A stretch of 56,340 bases of DNA from an uncultured Flavobacteriales bacterium (GCA_905182785.1 CAJJDF010000004.1:1-56340), one strand, 5' to 3'; counted from the first letter of the stretch, positions 1-9,141 are shown. Numbers and translations are program-made. Notes: generated by a model not told the origin, from the letters alone.

Positions 1-18
1 TTATCCTAATAATAGTTT

Positions 19-26
19 TACATTTG
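19..26 (+). promoter_or_regulatory. Bacteroidota-type -7 element
   Basis: TACATTTG matches the TAnnTTTG -7 consensus exactly and lies 19 bases before the TTG start of the acyltransferase gene. The -33 region falls outside the window. Confidence 0.5.
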
Positions 27-45
27 AATAACTAAAAAATAAAAT

Positions 46-1221
46 TTGTCTAAAATTGAATCTATAGTAAAATCAAGAGAAATAGTTACTTCTATTAAAT
101 CCATTGACCAAACTAACTGGGGAAATGTGATGGGAGAAACAAATATCTATTTATCATACGGTTACCTTAAGGCTTTAGAGGAGTCTATGAAAGATGAAAT
201 GGATTTTTACTATTCAATTTCGTACAATCAAAATGACGAACCAGTATTAGTCAGTGCTTTTCAAATTGTAACGTTTACAGACAAAAGAAAGCACAAGCCC
301 AATCAATTAATCTCCTGTGTAAGCAGAGCAAAATCAAAGCTTTTTACTTTCAATGTTTTAGTCTGTGGAAATGTATTTTCTGATGGAGAAAATGGATTTA
401 TTAATTCTGACTCTCTTTCCAAAAAGAGTGCTATTAATGAAATGGTAATTTTATCAAAACAGATTAAAAAACACAGTAATAAAGCGAATAAAAAAGCTAG
501 TTTGTTTCTTTTTAAAGAATTTTGGGCGAAAGAAAATACGTACGGGAAACTTTTCAAAAATCACAGTTTCAGAGAATTTATGATAGATGTGAATATGATT
601 CTTCCTATTCATGATACTTGGAATAATTTGGATGAATATTTATTTAGCTTAAAAACAAAATACAGGACTAGAGCAAAAAGTGTTTATAAAAAATCGGAAG
701 ACTTAGTATTTAAAGATTTATCGAGCCAAGAGATATCAAGTAGTGGCGTTAGAATTGAAGAATTATTTAATAACGTAGCCGAAAAATCAAACTTTAGTTT
801 CGGTAAAATAAAGCCACTTGCATTTGTAAAGCTGAAAGAAGAATTAGGTGCTAAATTCATTCTTAAAGGAGCATTTTACAGAGGAGAATTAATAGGATTT
901 AGTACAGCACTTCTCAACAATAATATTTTGGAAGCCAATTATGTAGGGATAGATTATGGCAAGAATAACACCTATTCAATTTACCAAAGATTACTCTATG
1001 ACTATATTGAACAAGCAATTTTGCTAAAGGTAAAAGAACTTCATCTTGGTAGGACTAGTGAATTGATAAAAAGTGCGCTTGGAGCAGTTCCTGAGAATAT
1101 GAACTTGTATGCAAAGCATAACAGCACTTTACATAATATGATTTTAAAACCGATTTTTCATTTTATTTCGCCCAGTAAATTTGAATTACGTAAACCTTTT
1201 AAACAAGAATTTTCTAACTAA
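46..1221 (+). CDS. GNAT/FemAB-like acyltransferase
   Basis: A 391-residue soluble protein. The C-terminal half (about residues 195-360) has the look of the BioF2/FemAB-like branch of GNAT acyltransferases: a basic LKTKYRTRAKSVYKK stretch, then a strand-helix pattern ending in a GRTSELIKSALGA-type segment. Members of this branch transfer acyl or aminoacyl groups; the substrate here is unknown. It starts with TTG, supported by the -7 element 19 bases upstream and the absence of an ATG before residue 29. Its stop overlaps the ATG of the YdjM-like gene by one base (TAATG), so the two are probably co-translated. The fold assignment is by pattern only. Confidence 0.6.
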   Translation: MSKIESIVKSREIVTSIKSIDQTNWGNVMGETNIYLSYGYLKALEESMKDEMDFYYSISYNQNDEPVLVSAFQIVTFTDKRKHKPNQLISCVSRAKSKLFTFNVLVCGNVFSDGENGFINSDSLSKKSAINEMVILSKQIKKHSNKANKKASLFLFKEFWAKENTYGKLFKNHSFREFMIDVNMILPIHDTWNNLDEYLFSLKTKYRTRAKSVYKKSEDLVFKDLSSQEISSSGVRIEELFNNVAEKSNFSFGKIKPLAFVKLKEELGAKFILKGAFYRGELIGFSTALLNNNILEANYVGIDYGKNNTYSIYQRLLYDYIEQAILLKVKELHLGRTSELIKSALGAVPENMNLYAKHNSTLHNMILKPIFHFISPSKFELRKPFKQEFSN

Positions 1222-2360
1222 TGGATTCATTAACACAAATAGTATTAGGAGCTGCAGTAGGTGAAGCTGTCTTAGGTAAAAAAGTTGGAAACAAAGCTAT
1301 GCTTTGGGGAGCAATTGCTGGTACAATTCCAGATTTAGATGTATTTATCAAATTATTTACTGACCCTATAACTTCCACAGAATTGCACAGAGGAATATCT
1401 CATTCCTTATTTTTCTCAATCGTAATGGCTCCAGTTTTGGCTTGGTTAGTTACCAAATATCAAAAATTTACTTTAGCAGCAATTACAATTGTTGTTTTTG
1501 GATTGATGGCAGTTTCTGCTAAATTTCTTATCGCACAAATTACAATACCAATTGTAATTTTATTAATACTCGGGTTAATCTATAAAGTAAAAATTAAAAC
1601 AGAAGCTACCTGGAAAAGTTGGTCTTGGTTATTTTTCTGGGCTTTGGTTACCCATCCATTACTAGATGCTCATACAACTTGGGGAACGCAGTTCTTTTGG
1701 CCCTTTGATTATAGATTAGCTTACAAAAATATTTTTGTAGCAGATCCTCTTTATACTGTCCCATTTCTGATTTTTGTAATAATTGCATTGTGTTACAAAA
1801 GAACAAATCCTAAAAGAACTAGATTTAATAACATAGGTCTTATTGTAAGTACTGCTTACATGGCTTTGAGCTTTGTATTGAAAGGAATAGGTTTTGGGAA
1901 GTTTGAGAAAGCGTTAGAAAAAGAAAACATTAGTTATTTAGAATTGGAAACACGTCCTACTCCACTAAATACCATTTTGTGGAATGCACAAATAGAAACC
2001 GAAACAGGTTATAGAATGGGCTATTATTCCTTTTTTGATTCTAAAGAAATTACTTTTTCTCCAGAATTTAAAAAAAATCATCATTTACTAGAACCTTACA
2101 AGCAACAAAAAGTAGTAAAACAACTCAAACACATTGCTGCGGGATGGTATCTAATAGAACAAAGAGAGAGAGATACGCTAGTATTTACTGACATTCGTTT
2201 TGGTCAATTTGGTTTTGAGGAAGACTCTCCTTTTTTCTGGAAATATATATTGTGGATGAACGAAGAAGGAGTTATGGAAGCCAAACAAATTCAAATGCCT
2301 GATGACATAGATTTTGGTAAAGCTTTTGGTGATTTAGGAGATAGAATAGCTGGAAACTAA
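1221..2360 (+). CDS. YdjM-like membrane protein (putative metal-dependent hydrolase)
   Basis: This 379-residue protein begins MDSLTQIVLGAAVGEAVLG, followed by GTIPDLDVF, HRGISHS and THPLLDAHTTWG, the conserved Asp/His pattern of the YdjM/DUF457 family of inner-membrane putative metal-dependent hydrolases. About five membrane segments fill residues 20-235, and a soluble tail of about 140 residues follows. It is much longer than E. coli YdjM; the tail is an extra that I do not recognise. The physiological substrate of the family is not known. It is translationally coupled to the upstream acyltransferase. Confidence 0.8.
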   Translation: MDSLTQIVLGAAVGEAVLGKKVGNKAMLWGAIAGTIPDLDVFIKLFTDPITSTELHRGISHSLFFSIVMAPVLAWLVTKYQKFTLAAITIVVFGLMAVSAKFLIAQITIPIVILLILGLIYKVKIKTEATWKSWSWLFFWALVTHPLLDAHTTWGTQFFWPFDYRLAYKNIFVADPLYTVPFLIFVIIALCYKRTNPKRTRFNNIGLIVSTAYMALSFVLKGIGFGKFEKALEKENISYLELETRPTPLNTILWNAQIETETGYRMGYYSFFDSKEITFSPEFKKNHHLLEPYKQQKVVKQLKHIAAGWYLIEQRERDTLVFTDIRFGQFGFEEDSPFFWKYILWMNEEGVMEAKQIQMPDDIDFGKAFGDLGDRIAGN

Positions 2361-2877
2361 AAAAATCTACCTTTCAATTAAGAAAGATTGCCTTTGAAAA
2401 TTAGTTTCTATATAATTTACATTGCTTTAAACTGTTGGAATACAGGTTTACATAGACCTCTAATTAGAGATAAAGTAACATTTAAATAAAAAAGCCCCCC
2501 CTTGTCTCAAATCTACTTTCTATTGAACTCTTTAATAAATAAACACAGAACCAATTAATAATAATGTGGCTAATCCTAAAATATTTTTGTGAGTATTGGC
2601 ATTTACACTTTTTTTTATCAAAAATCGACTCTATAAAGACATAATCAAAAAAAAAACTAATTGGAGAAGTTTTCTTTAAAAAAGTAAAATAATTACTAGA
2701 TGTCTGCTTATCATTGTAAATCAATTATTTAGTGAATAGTAAATTGATAAATCAATCGAGTAATTAATAAATAAAAAACTTATTCATATAACTAATTGAA
2801 AATAAGTTAGTATTTGTTGGTTTATTAAATAATTAAAAAGTACATTTGTGCTTATTAAAATATATAAAATAAACAAT
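2361..2877. other. Long intergenic region before cspA-like gene
   Basis: About 480 bases upstream of the cold-shock promoter hold no convincing gene. A 12-bp perfect palindrome, CTCTAATTAGAG, lies at 2458-2469. A run AAAAAAGCCCCCCC at about 2490-2503 looks like half of a lost terminator stem. An 80-codon leftward frame (2482-2724) has no recognisable features and is not called. Confidence 0.5.
2841..2848 (+). promoter_or_regulatory. Promoter of the cold-shock gene (-7 element)
   Basis: TACATTTG is an exact TAnnTTTG match. A TTG at 2817-2819 sits 21 bases upstream in the -33 position. The predicted leader is only about 25 nt, shorter than the long structured leader of E. coli cspA. Confidence 0.7.
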
Positions 2878-3069
2878 ATGAGTAACGGAACAGTAAAATT
2901 TTTCAATGAGACAAAAGGATTTGGATTCATTACACCAGACGAAGGTGGAAAAGATGTATTTGTACATGCAAATGGATTAGTTGACGAAATAAGAGAAGGA
3001 GACAAAGTAAACTACGAAGTAGAAGAAACTCCAAAAGGATTGAATGCATTAAACGTAACTGTTGACTAA
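2878..3069 (+). CDS. Cold-shock domain protein
   Basis: A single cold-shock domain of 63 residues starting MSNGTVKFFNETKGFGFI. RNP1 (KGFGFI) and RNP2 (VFVHA) are both present, so it should bind single-stranded RNA or DNA as an RNA chaperone. The length is typical of CspA-family proteins. I chose the ATG at 2878 because the reading frame upstream of it overlaps the promoter and does not resemble the family. The gene is monocistronic: it has its own promoter 30 bases upstream and a strong hairpin terminator 33 bases downstream. Confidence 0.95.
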   Translation: MSNGTVKFFNETKGFGFITPDEGGKDVFVHANGLVDEIREGDKVNYEVEETPKGLNALNVTVD

Positions 3070-3101
3070 TTTTAGTTAACTTACGATATTTATATGATAT
3101 C

Positions 3102-3132
3102 AAAAAAAGCTCCGAAATTCGGAGCTTTTTTT
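3102..3132 (+). terminator. Intrinsic terminator after cold-shock gene
   Basis: A perfect 9-bp inverted repeat (AGCTCCGAA / TTCGGAGCT, 3108-3116 and 3118-3126) is flanked by A7 on the left and T7 on the right. It terminates the rightward cold-shock transcript and could also act leftward. Confidence 0.9.
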
Positions 3133-3273
3133 ATGCCCTATAGTTTCGTAATTGATTGTTGTAACAATGTTATTCCAAATAATACAGTTAGAATTTAGGC
3201 GAATATATCTTCAGATACTCTATAACTAAAAACCGAAGTAACTAATTAATGGAATTCGTTGGAGTTATTGATA

Positions 3274-3612
3274 TTATGAAGAATATTTCATTCTCAATTT
3301 AATTTTAAGAAACTCTCTTCTTAAAATTAAATTAACTAACTGTTGTTCAACCGTAGTTTCATCACTAAAATTGATTGCCGATTCTGGAATATCCATTCGG
3401 TACAATAAATTAAGCAAAGTTGGGTATTCTTTTGAAAGTAATTCTTCTAACACTTCATACAAGGAATTAACCAATTGCTCTGGCAATAAATCACTAAAAT
3501 CATAAGTAATTCCTGACATCACAAAGTCTTTTTCTAATTGAGAAACAAGTTTTTGATATAAATTTTCGTTTAGTTCTGTCTCTAATGCAGTATTTAATAC
3601 TTGTAAATCCAT
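3274..3612 (-). CDS. Conserved hypothetical protein, partner of DUF4159 gene
   Basis: A 112-residue acidic, helical protein without signal peptide or membrane segment. No domain is recognised. Its ATG overlaps the stop of the DUF4159 gene by one base, so the two are translationally coupled, which implies linked function. The pattern of alternating hydrophobic and acidic residues suggests a small cytoplasmic all-alpha fold. Confidence 0.75.
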   Translation of the reverse strand: MDLQVLNTALETELNENLYQKLVSQLEKDFVMSGITYDFSDLLPEQLVNSLYEVLEELLSKEYPTLLNLLYRMDIPESAINFSDETTVEQQLVNLILRREFLKIKLRMKYSS

Positions 3613-4280
3613 TAGTTATTCATTAAAGAAAACTGAACAATATTTGCTCCCATTTTAAACGCCTTTTCTCTAGCTTCTTTGGTGTCATTGTGTACCAACT
3701 TATCTTCCCAGCCATCTCCCAAATCACACTCTACTGAGTAAAAAACCAATACTCTTCCATTTTTTATGATCGCAAATCCTTGAGGCGCTTTGTTGTCGTG
3801 CTCATGAATTTTTGGCAATCCTTTATTGAATTTATAAGTTTGATTATATATTGGATGATTAAAAGGCAATTCTACCAATTCTGTGTTTGGAAATACTTTT
3901 TTTAATTCGGTACGGATAAATTTATCCATCCCATAATTATCATCAATATGAAGAAAACCACCTGCTGTAAGGTATTTTCTCAAATTGGTAACGTCATTCT
4001 CATTGAATACCACATTTCCGTGACCAGTCATGTGAATGAATGGATAATTAAATAATTCTGCATCACCCACATTTACTTCATCCACAGTTTGGTTGATATT
4101 CATATTGAGATTATCATTACAAAAACTAACCAAATTGGGAACCGAAGTTGGATTTGCATACCAATCTCCTCCTCCACTATATTTCAAAATCGCAAATTTA
4201 TACGAAGGTTTTGTTGAGCTCACAAATGAAACTGTGAGCACAACAATTATTAACCCTAATATAAATTTTAATTTATTCAT
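3612..4280 (-). CDS. DUF4159 domain protein, exported
   Basis: A 222-residue protein with an N-terminal signal peptide (about residues 1-22, ending VSFVSST) followed by a DUF4159 domain over most of the rest. The FAILKYSGGGDWY opening, HMTGHG, GGFLHIDDNYG and LPFNHPIY blocks are typical of that family, which has a glutamine-amidotransferase-like fold of unknown function. The mature protein would be periplasmic. It is the first gene of a two-gene leftward unit with the 112-residue hypothetical. Confidence 0.85.
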   Translation of the reverse strand: MNKLKFILGLIIVVLTVSFVSSTKPSYKFAILKYSGGGDWYANPTSVPNLVSFCNDNLNMNINQTVDEVNVGDAELFNYPFIHMTGHGNVVFNENDVTNLRKYLTAGGFLHIDDNYGMDKFIRTELKKVFPNTELVELPFNHPIYNQTYKFNKGLPKIHEHDNKAPQGFAIIKNGRVLVFYSVECDLGDGWEDKLVHNDTKEAREKAFKMGANIVQFSLMNN

Positions 4281-4361
4281 TTATGTAAAAAAAAATATCC
4301 ATAAACCACAAATAATTAGTGGCGATTTAGATTCTCAAAAAAATAAAAAACCATCATGAGT

Positions 4362-4886
4362 TTATTTCAATTCATTAAAAATTGCAGCTGCATCAAATGC
4401 TTCTGCATCAGCTCCATTTCTAATAATCTCTACCGATTCCATTAAATCTCCTCCTCTAATTTCATCCACTATAGCTTGCCCTTCAATTACGTGACCAAAA
4501 ACTGTATGATTTCCATCCAACCATGGTGTTGCAACATGAGTAATAAAAAACTGACTCCCGTTTGTTCCAGGACCTGCATTTGCCATAGAAAATATTCCTG
4601 GAGCATCATGGGTTAAAGCCGGGTGAAATTCATCTTTAAAATCATATCCTGGACCTCCTGCTCCCGTTCCATTTGGACAACCACCTTGTACCATGAAATC
4701 CGGAATTACTCTGTGGAAATTCAATCCATTGTAATAAGGCTCTCCTGGGGCTTTTGAATCATTTTCTATTTTACCTTCTGCCAAACCTATAAAGTTAGCC
4801 ACTGTCATTGGGCACTTTTCTACTTCCAATTGTATTGTTATACTTCCTTTAGAAGTATTAAATTTTGCGAATATTCCGTTTTCCAT
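4362..4886 (-). CDS. Peptidyl-prolyl cis-trans isomerase, cyclophilin type
   Basis: A 174-residue cyclophilin catalysing cis-trans isomerisation of prolyl bonds. The core motifs are present: FHRVIPDFMVQGG (catalytic Arg and the hydrophobic pocket), GTNGSQFFIT and LDGNHTVFG. There is no signal peptide, so it is predicted cytoplasmic. The C-terminal 25 residues (RNGADAEAFDAAAIFNELK) extend slightly past the core, as is common in Bacteroidota members. It is preceded by an 80-base gap and is probably a single-gene unit. Confidence 0.93.
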   Translation of the reverse strand: MENGIFAKFNTSKGSITIQLEVEKCPMTVANFIGLAEGKIENDSKAPGEPYYNGLNFHRVIPDFMVQGGCPNGTGAGGPGYDFKDEFHPALTHDAPGIFSMANAGPGTNGSQFFITHVATPWLDGNHTVFGHVIEGQAIVDEIRGGDLMESVEIIRNGADAEAFDAAAIFNELK

Positions 4887-4982
4887 TTTTAAAAATTTGT
4901 TTATACAAAGATACTTATTTTATAAAGATTAAATCTATCATTTTGTTTACTTTTACAAAATCTATAAAAAGAGGAAATCCAA

Positions 4983-6251
4983 TTGAAAAACTTTAAAATA
5001 CTACCTGCTTATCTACTTACTTTAGTAAATGTTCTCGGGTTTAGTATTATGATACCTGTCCTCCCTTTTATTGTAAGAGAAGCAAATGCCCCCGATTATA
5101 TTTATGGTTTACTACTTTCTACTTATTCATTTTTTCAATTTATTGGCTCTCCTTATCTAGGTAAATTATCTGATAGTAAAGGAAGAAAACCAATCTTACT
5201 CATCTCACAATTAGGAACATTCTTGAGTTGGGGGATTTTTGCAGTTGCCTATTTCATTCCTTACAATGCATTAGATGAATCTACTTTTACTTTTATGGGA
5301 AAATTATTTTATCTCTGTTTACCTCTTCTAATTATTGCTTTTGCAAGAATTGCCGACGGACTTACAGGAGGAAATATTTCTGTTGCAAATGCTTATGTAT
5401 CTGATATCACAACTCCTGAACAGAAAAAAACAATTTTTGGAGCTCTAGGAGGAATTGCAGGAATTGGTTTTGTGATTGGACCTGCTATTGGTGGATTTAC
5501 AGCAAGCTTTTCTATCGGGTACTTAGGAACAATTATTACTGCAGCCTCTATTTCCTTTATAACTTTAATCGCTTTGATGTTTTTCTTGAAGGAATCTCTC
5601 AAAAAAGAAGAAAGAAGACCTTATGTAAAACATAACTTTATAAAATCATTCAACCTGGTAAAAAGAGTGAATGAATTAAATCCAAAAATGATTATAAAAC
5701 AAGTACTTATGCTCAAAATAATCATGAGTGTTACTATGGCTTGTTATATTTCTACCATTGTTCTTTTTATCATTGAATTATTTCAATTTGATGAAATTGG
5801 GGTTGGGTTATTTATGCTTGTTGCTGGATTTTTCCTAGGATTTAATCAAGCTTTTATTTATCGTAAAATAGTAGTTAAAATTGGCGAATTGAAAACATTA
5901 GGATTAGGATTTGGATTAATGTCTCTAGGTTTCATTGCCATTACAGTCACTGATGTTCTTTGGATTTACATGGTTTTATATTACGTTCTTAATCTTGGAT
6001 TATCATTAAGTATTCCTGTATTTAATTCTTTAATCTCGCAACACGCAGACAAGGATAAACTAGGCGAATTAATGGGGATAAGTGAATCCATTCAATCTTT
6101 ATCTAATGCTATATTTCCTGTAATTGCAGCAGCAATTTTTGGAGCGATAAACTATAATATATATCTTGGACTGTCATTACTTCCACTTACTGGTGCAATC
6201 ATAACCTATACTCTTATCAAAAAATTGAATAACAATGAAGCAAACGATTGA
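4983..6251 (+). CDS. MFS transporter, TetA-like
   Basis: A 422-residue protein with twelve predicted membrane segments. GKLSDSKGRKP (about residues 61-71) is the cytoplasmic loop 2-3 motif A of the major facilitator superfamily, and GGIAGIGFVIGPAIGG resembles motif C of drug:H+ antiporters. It resembles tetracycline-resistance-type exporters, but the substrate cannot be read from sequence. Translation starts at TTG; there is no earlier ATG in frame. Its last 17 bases overlap the methyltransferase gene, so the two are coupled. Confidence 0.85.
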   Translation: MKNFKILPAYLLTLVNVLGFSIMIPVLPFIVREANAPDYIYGLLLSTYSFFQFIGSPYLGKLSDSKGRKPILLISQLGTFLSWGIFAVAYFIPYNALDESTFTFMGKLFYLCLPLLIIAFARIADGLTGGNISVANAYVSDITTPEQKKTIFGALGGIAGIGFVIGPAIGGFTASFSIGYLGTIITAASISFITLIALMFFLKESLKKEERRPYVKHNFIKSFNLVKRVNELNPKMIIKQVLMLKIIMSVTMACYISTIVLFIIELFQFDEIGVGLFMLVAGFFLGFNQAFIYRKIVVKIGELKTLGLGFGLMSLGFIAITVTDVLWIYMVLYYVLNLGLSLSIPVFNSLISQHADKDKLGELMGISESIQSLSNAIFPVIAAAIFGAINYNIYLGLSLLPLTGAIITYTLIKKLNNNEAND

Positions 6252-6822
6252 TAAAGAGTTTTGGGATAATAAATACGAAGCCAATAAAACTGGTTGGGAT
6301 ATTGGATATGTTTCTACTCCAATAAAAGAATACATTGACCAAGTTGATAACAAAGAATTAAGAATTCTTATTCCTGGAGCAGGAAATAGTTATGAAGCTG
6401 AATACTTTCACAATCAAGGCTTTAATAATGTTACTGTCGTTGATATCTCTGAACAACCACTAAAAAATATCAAGATTCGAATACCGAGCTTTCCTTCTTT
6501 AAACTTATTGTATCAAGATTTTTTTGATCTTAAAGGTGAGTTTGACATTATTATAGAACAAACCTTTTTCTGCGCCTTGGATCCTACCCTTAGGCAAGAT
6601 TATGTAAATAAAATACATGACTTATTAAGTGAACAAGGAAAATTAGTTGGACTAATGTTTGATGCTCCACTAAATACAGAACATCCTCCATTTGGTGGAA
6701 AAAAGAAAGACTACAAAACTTTATTTGAACCAAAGTTTAACTTAAAAACCATTGAGTTGGCCTATAATTCTATAAAATCTAGAGCTGGCAAAGAAGTTTT
6801 TGTTAATTTTATAAAAAAATAA
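6235..6822 (+). CDS. SAM-dependent methyltransferase, TPMT family
   Basis: A 195-residue class I methyltransferase. The opening FWDNKYEANKTGWDIG and the SAM-binding loop LIPGAGNSYEAEYF (about residues 45-58) are typical of the thiopurine S-methyltransferase-like family, as is the FEQTFFCALDP-type block (here IEQTFFCALDP) near residues 108-118. In bacteria this family detoxifies chalcogen or thiol compounds or small molecules. The start overlaps the end of the MFS transporter, suggesting a shared detoxification role; this is inference. Confidence 0.85.
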   Translation: MKQTIDKEFWDNKYEANKTGWDIGYVSTPIKEYIDQVDNKELRILIPGAGNSYEAEYFHNQGFNNVTVVDISEQPLKNIKIRIPSFPSLNLLYQDFFDLKGEFDIIIEQTFFCALDPTLRQDYVNKIHDLLSEQGKLVGLMFDAPLNTEHPPFGGKKKDYKTLFEPKFNLKTIELAYNSIKSRAGKEVFVNFIKK

Positions 6823-6824
6823 CC

Positions 6825-7325
6825 ATGGCAGATCCAACTGAATTACTCTCTCATTCTCAAATTTTACAAAAAATTGATAGAATTGCTTTTCAAATTATTG
6901 AAGACAATTTGAATGAAAAAGAGGTTTATATCATTGGAATTGCCAATACAGGTTTTGTTTTTGCTCAATATTTGATTCAATACCTAGAAAAAAATAGCAC
7001 CAATTCATTTCATCTTATTGAATTAAAAATTAATAAAAGAAATTCTGTAGAATGTTTATCTTCCAAAACAAAATTAGAAATCCCAAAAGGGAAAGTTGCA
7101 ATTTTAGTCGATGACGTATTAAACACAGGGGAAACGTTAATGCACGCCAGTCATATAATTTTGAGACACGAAGTAAGCAAAATGCGAACTGTAGTTCTTA
7201 TTGACAGGCGACATAGGTTGTTCCCTATAAAAGCCGATTACGCAGGACTTACACTTTCTACTACGCTAGAAAATCACATTGAAGTGGTTTATGAAAACAA
7301 TGAATTTTCTGCTTTTTTGGATTAA
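6825..7325 (+). CDS. Phosphoribosyltransferase, PyrR-like
   Basis: A 166-residue type I PRTase. The 13-residue PRPP-binding motif VAILVDDVLNTGETL lies at residues 91-105. The IGIANTGFVFAQYL segment and an RRHRLFP loop resemble PyrR/uracil phosphoribosyltransferase-type proteins. It lacks a clear PyrR RNA-binding signature that I can verify, so a regulatory or a salvage role are both possible. It starts 2 bases after the methyltransferase stop, and its own stop codon abuts the stop of the convergent apbE gene with no gap. Confidence 0.8.
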   Translation: MADPTELLSHSQILQKIDRIAFQIIEDNLNEKEVYIIGIANTGFVFAQYLIQYLEKNSTNSFHLIELKINKRNSVECLSSKTKLEIPKGKVAILVDDVLNTGETLMHASHIILRHEVSKMRTVVLIDRRHRLFPIKADYAGLTLSTTLENHIEVVYENNEFSAFLD

Positions 7326-8333
7326 TTATTTAACCAAATAATCCTCAAATCCTCCATAATAAGAAGTCGTATAATTATCTATACTATCGCTTTCAATAAA
7401 TAGTAGTTTAGCTTTATACTTATTATCCTTTTCAAGAAAAGCTATTGTTTTTTCTTTTCCCATAACTAAAAATGAAGTAGCCAATCCATCTGCAATGGCA
7501 CAATTATCAGTAATTACAGACACACTCAATAAATTGTGAGTGACTCCCAATCCTGTTTTCGGATTTATTGCATGAGAATATTTTACCCCATCAATTATTT
7601 TAAACTTACGGTAACTGCCAGAAGTCACAACCGATTCGTTATTTAATGAAATTGTCTCTTGTACTTTTCTGTTTTTTACTGTCGAAGATGGCGACTCCAA
7701 AGCGATTTTCCATAGTTTTCCATACGAACTATTCCCCTTCACTTTCACCTCTCCTCCTATCTCTACCATGTAGTTCTCTACTTCTTTTGAATTGAAAAAA
7801 TCACAGATAACATCCACAGACAATCCCTGTGCAATCGCATCAAAATTGAATTGTGATAACGTGTCTTTCTTTATAATAAATTCATCTGTCAGGATTACTT
7901 CTGAAGTAATGCTCAATATTGAATCCATTATTTCTTTATTAAAAACACCTTCCGAATAACTACTTAACCGATTCGTCATTATTAAATTTTGCAAGCCATG
8001 ATTAAAATTACCTTGAGAATAGTCTTGAATAGAAATAGATTTATTAAAACAATCGAATAACTGAGTAGTTTTATCCGAATTAAAAACTGTATCTATCTTA
8101 TTAAGATTAAATTGAGAAATTACTGAGGTTGGTAAATAAACAGATAATTGATTGTCAAAGTCAATCAATATTTGTTCTATCTCACTAGAATAATCAGTTT
8201 TTAAACTGTCGTAATAAGAAATGAAGAAAGTGGTGCCTTGCGCCTCTCCTTCTAGTTGAATGTAGTTATTTGGGGTATTGTTGCAAGAAAAAAAAAATCC
8301 AAAACCTATTAAAACAAGAATAATTCTATTCAT
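7326..8333 (-). CDS. apbE: FAD:protein FMN transferase (ApbE family), lipoprotein
   Basis: A 335-residue ApbE-like protein that covalently attaches FMN to Thr or Ser of target flavoproteins (e.g. Na+-NQR or Rnf subunits) outside the membrane. The signal peptide ends in a lipobox, FFFSC, with Cys17 as the lipidated residue. GEAQGTTFFISYY, FDAIAQGLSVD, EIGGEVKVKG and the C-terminal ADGLATSFLVMG match the family's flavin and Mg2+ binding blocks. It is 17 bases upstream-adjacent to cmk in the same direction, though the roles are unrelated. Confidence 0.9.
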   Translation of the reverse strand: MNRIILVLIGFGFFFSCNNTPNNYIQLEGEAQGTTFFISYYDSLKTDYSSEIEQILIDFDNQLSVYLPTSVISQFNLNKIDTVFNSDKTTQLFDCFNKSISIQDYSQGNFNHGLQNLIMTNRLSSYSEGVFNKEIMDSILSITSEVILTDEFIIKKDTLSQFNFDAIAQGLSVDVICDFFNSKEVENYMVEIGGEVKVKGNSSYGKLWKIALESPSSTVKNRKVQETISLNNESVVTSGSYRKFKIIDGVKYSHAINPKTGLGVTHNLLSVSVITDNCAIADGLATSFLVMGKEKTIAFLEKDNKYKAKLLFIESDSIDNYTTSYYGGFEDYLVK

Positions 8334-8350
8334 ATTTAGTTTGATTAAAA

Positions 8351-9037
8351 TTAATGATTTTGCTTTTTCATAACAATATCATAGGCCATATTTACTAGCT
8401 CGTCAATTGTTAACTCTGTATTATCCAATAAAATAGCATCTTCCGCCTGTCTTAACGGATTTTCCTCTCTGTGAGTGTCGTTATGATCTCTCTCCAGTAA
8501 ATTATTTTTCACTTTCTCAAAAGAATAAGAATATCCTTTGGCTTTCATTTCATTAAAACGCCTTTGAGTTCTAACTTCCAAATCGGCTGTAACAAAGAGT
8601 TTGACTTCGGCATTGGGTAAAACTGCTGTTCCAATATCTCTGCCGTCCATTACGATTCCTTTTCCCTCACCCATTTTCTTTTGTAGCGCAATGAGTTTTT
8701 GTCTTACTTCTTTCAAAGTGCTAATACCACTCACTAGACCAGTAATATCAGGAGAGCGAATTTCATCTTCTACATTTTCTCCATTCAAATAAGTATCCGA
8801 TTGGTTTTTGGAAGCATTGTATTTAAATGTAACATCGATATTGGGTAAGGCTGAAATTATTAGGTTTCTATCTACTTTCCCGTCTTTTATCAATCCTCTA
8901 TTTACCAAATAAAGAGTAACAGAGCGATACATTGCTCCTGTGTCAATATAACTGTACTCAATTTTTTGAGACAAAAGCTTAGCTAATGTGCTTTTTCCAC
9001 AAGAAGAATACCCGTCTATTGCAATGTTTATTTTCAT
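8351..9037 (-). CDS. cmk: (d)CMP kinase
   Basis: A 228-residue cytidylate kinase (CMP/dCMP + ATP to CDP/dCDP + ADP). The P-loop GYSSCGKST is at residues 9-17, followed by YIDTGAMYRSVTL; MDGRDIGTAVLPNA and the basic RTQRRFNEMKAKG lid match the family. I chose the ATG at 9037: the frame stays open for 26 more codons upstream, but that extension crosses an exact TAnnTTTG promoter element and does not resemble the family. It is divergently transcribed from the 3-hydroxybutyryl-CoA dehydrogenase gene. Confidence 0.95.
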   Translation of the reverse strand: MKINIAIDGYSSCGKSTLAKLLSQKIEYSYIDTGAMYRSVTLYLVNRGLIKDGKVDRNLIISALPNIDVTFKYNASKNQSDTYLNGENVEDEIRSPDITGLVSGISTLKEVRQKLIALQKKMGEGKGIVMDGRDIGTAVLPNAEVKLFVTADLEVRTQRRFNEMKAKGYSYSFEKVKNNLLERDHNDTHREENPLRQAEDAILLDNTELTIDELVNMAYDIVMKKQNH

Positions 9038-9043
9038 ACTGTA

Positions 9044-9051
9044 CAAATGTA
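9044..9051 (-). promoter_or_regulatory. -7 element of cmk promoter
   Basis: On the minus strand this reads TACATTTG, an exact match to TAnnTTTG. It is only 7 bases from the cmk ATG, so the transcript would be nearly leaderless. Confidence 0.6.
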
Positions 9052-9104
9052 AAGTTTTATAATCAGAATTTAAATGATTGGGAAAGGATAATTTATAATT
9101 ATGG

Positions 9105-9112
9105 TATATTTG
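9105..9112 (+). promoter_or_regulatory. -7 element of 3-hydroxybutyryl-CoA dehydrogenase promoter
   Basis: TATATTTG, an exact TAnnTTTG match, ends 29 bases before the ATG at 9142. It faces away from the cmk promoter about 55 bases to the left. Confidence 0.65.
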
Positions 9113-9141
9113 CACATCAAAAAAAAATTAAAACAAAAACT

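Noticed and set aside
2490-2510. C-tract after A-tract as a terminator
   Set aside because: Only one arm of a possible stem is present; no matching G-rich partner nearby.
2482-2724. 80-codon leftward frame in the gap before the cold-shock gene
   Set aside because: Low-complexity aromatic-rich sequence, no start context, no recognised motif.
8986-9141. N-terminal extension of 3-hydroxybutyryl-CoA dehydrogenase
   Set aside because: The extension reads through the divergent promoter region and the cmk coding start; the Rossmann N-terminus begins at 9142.
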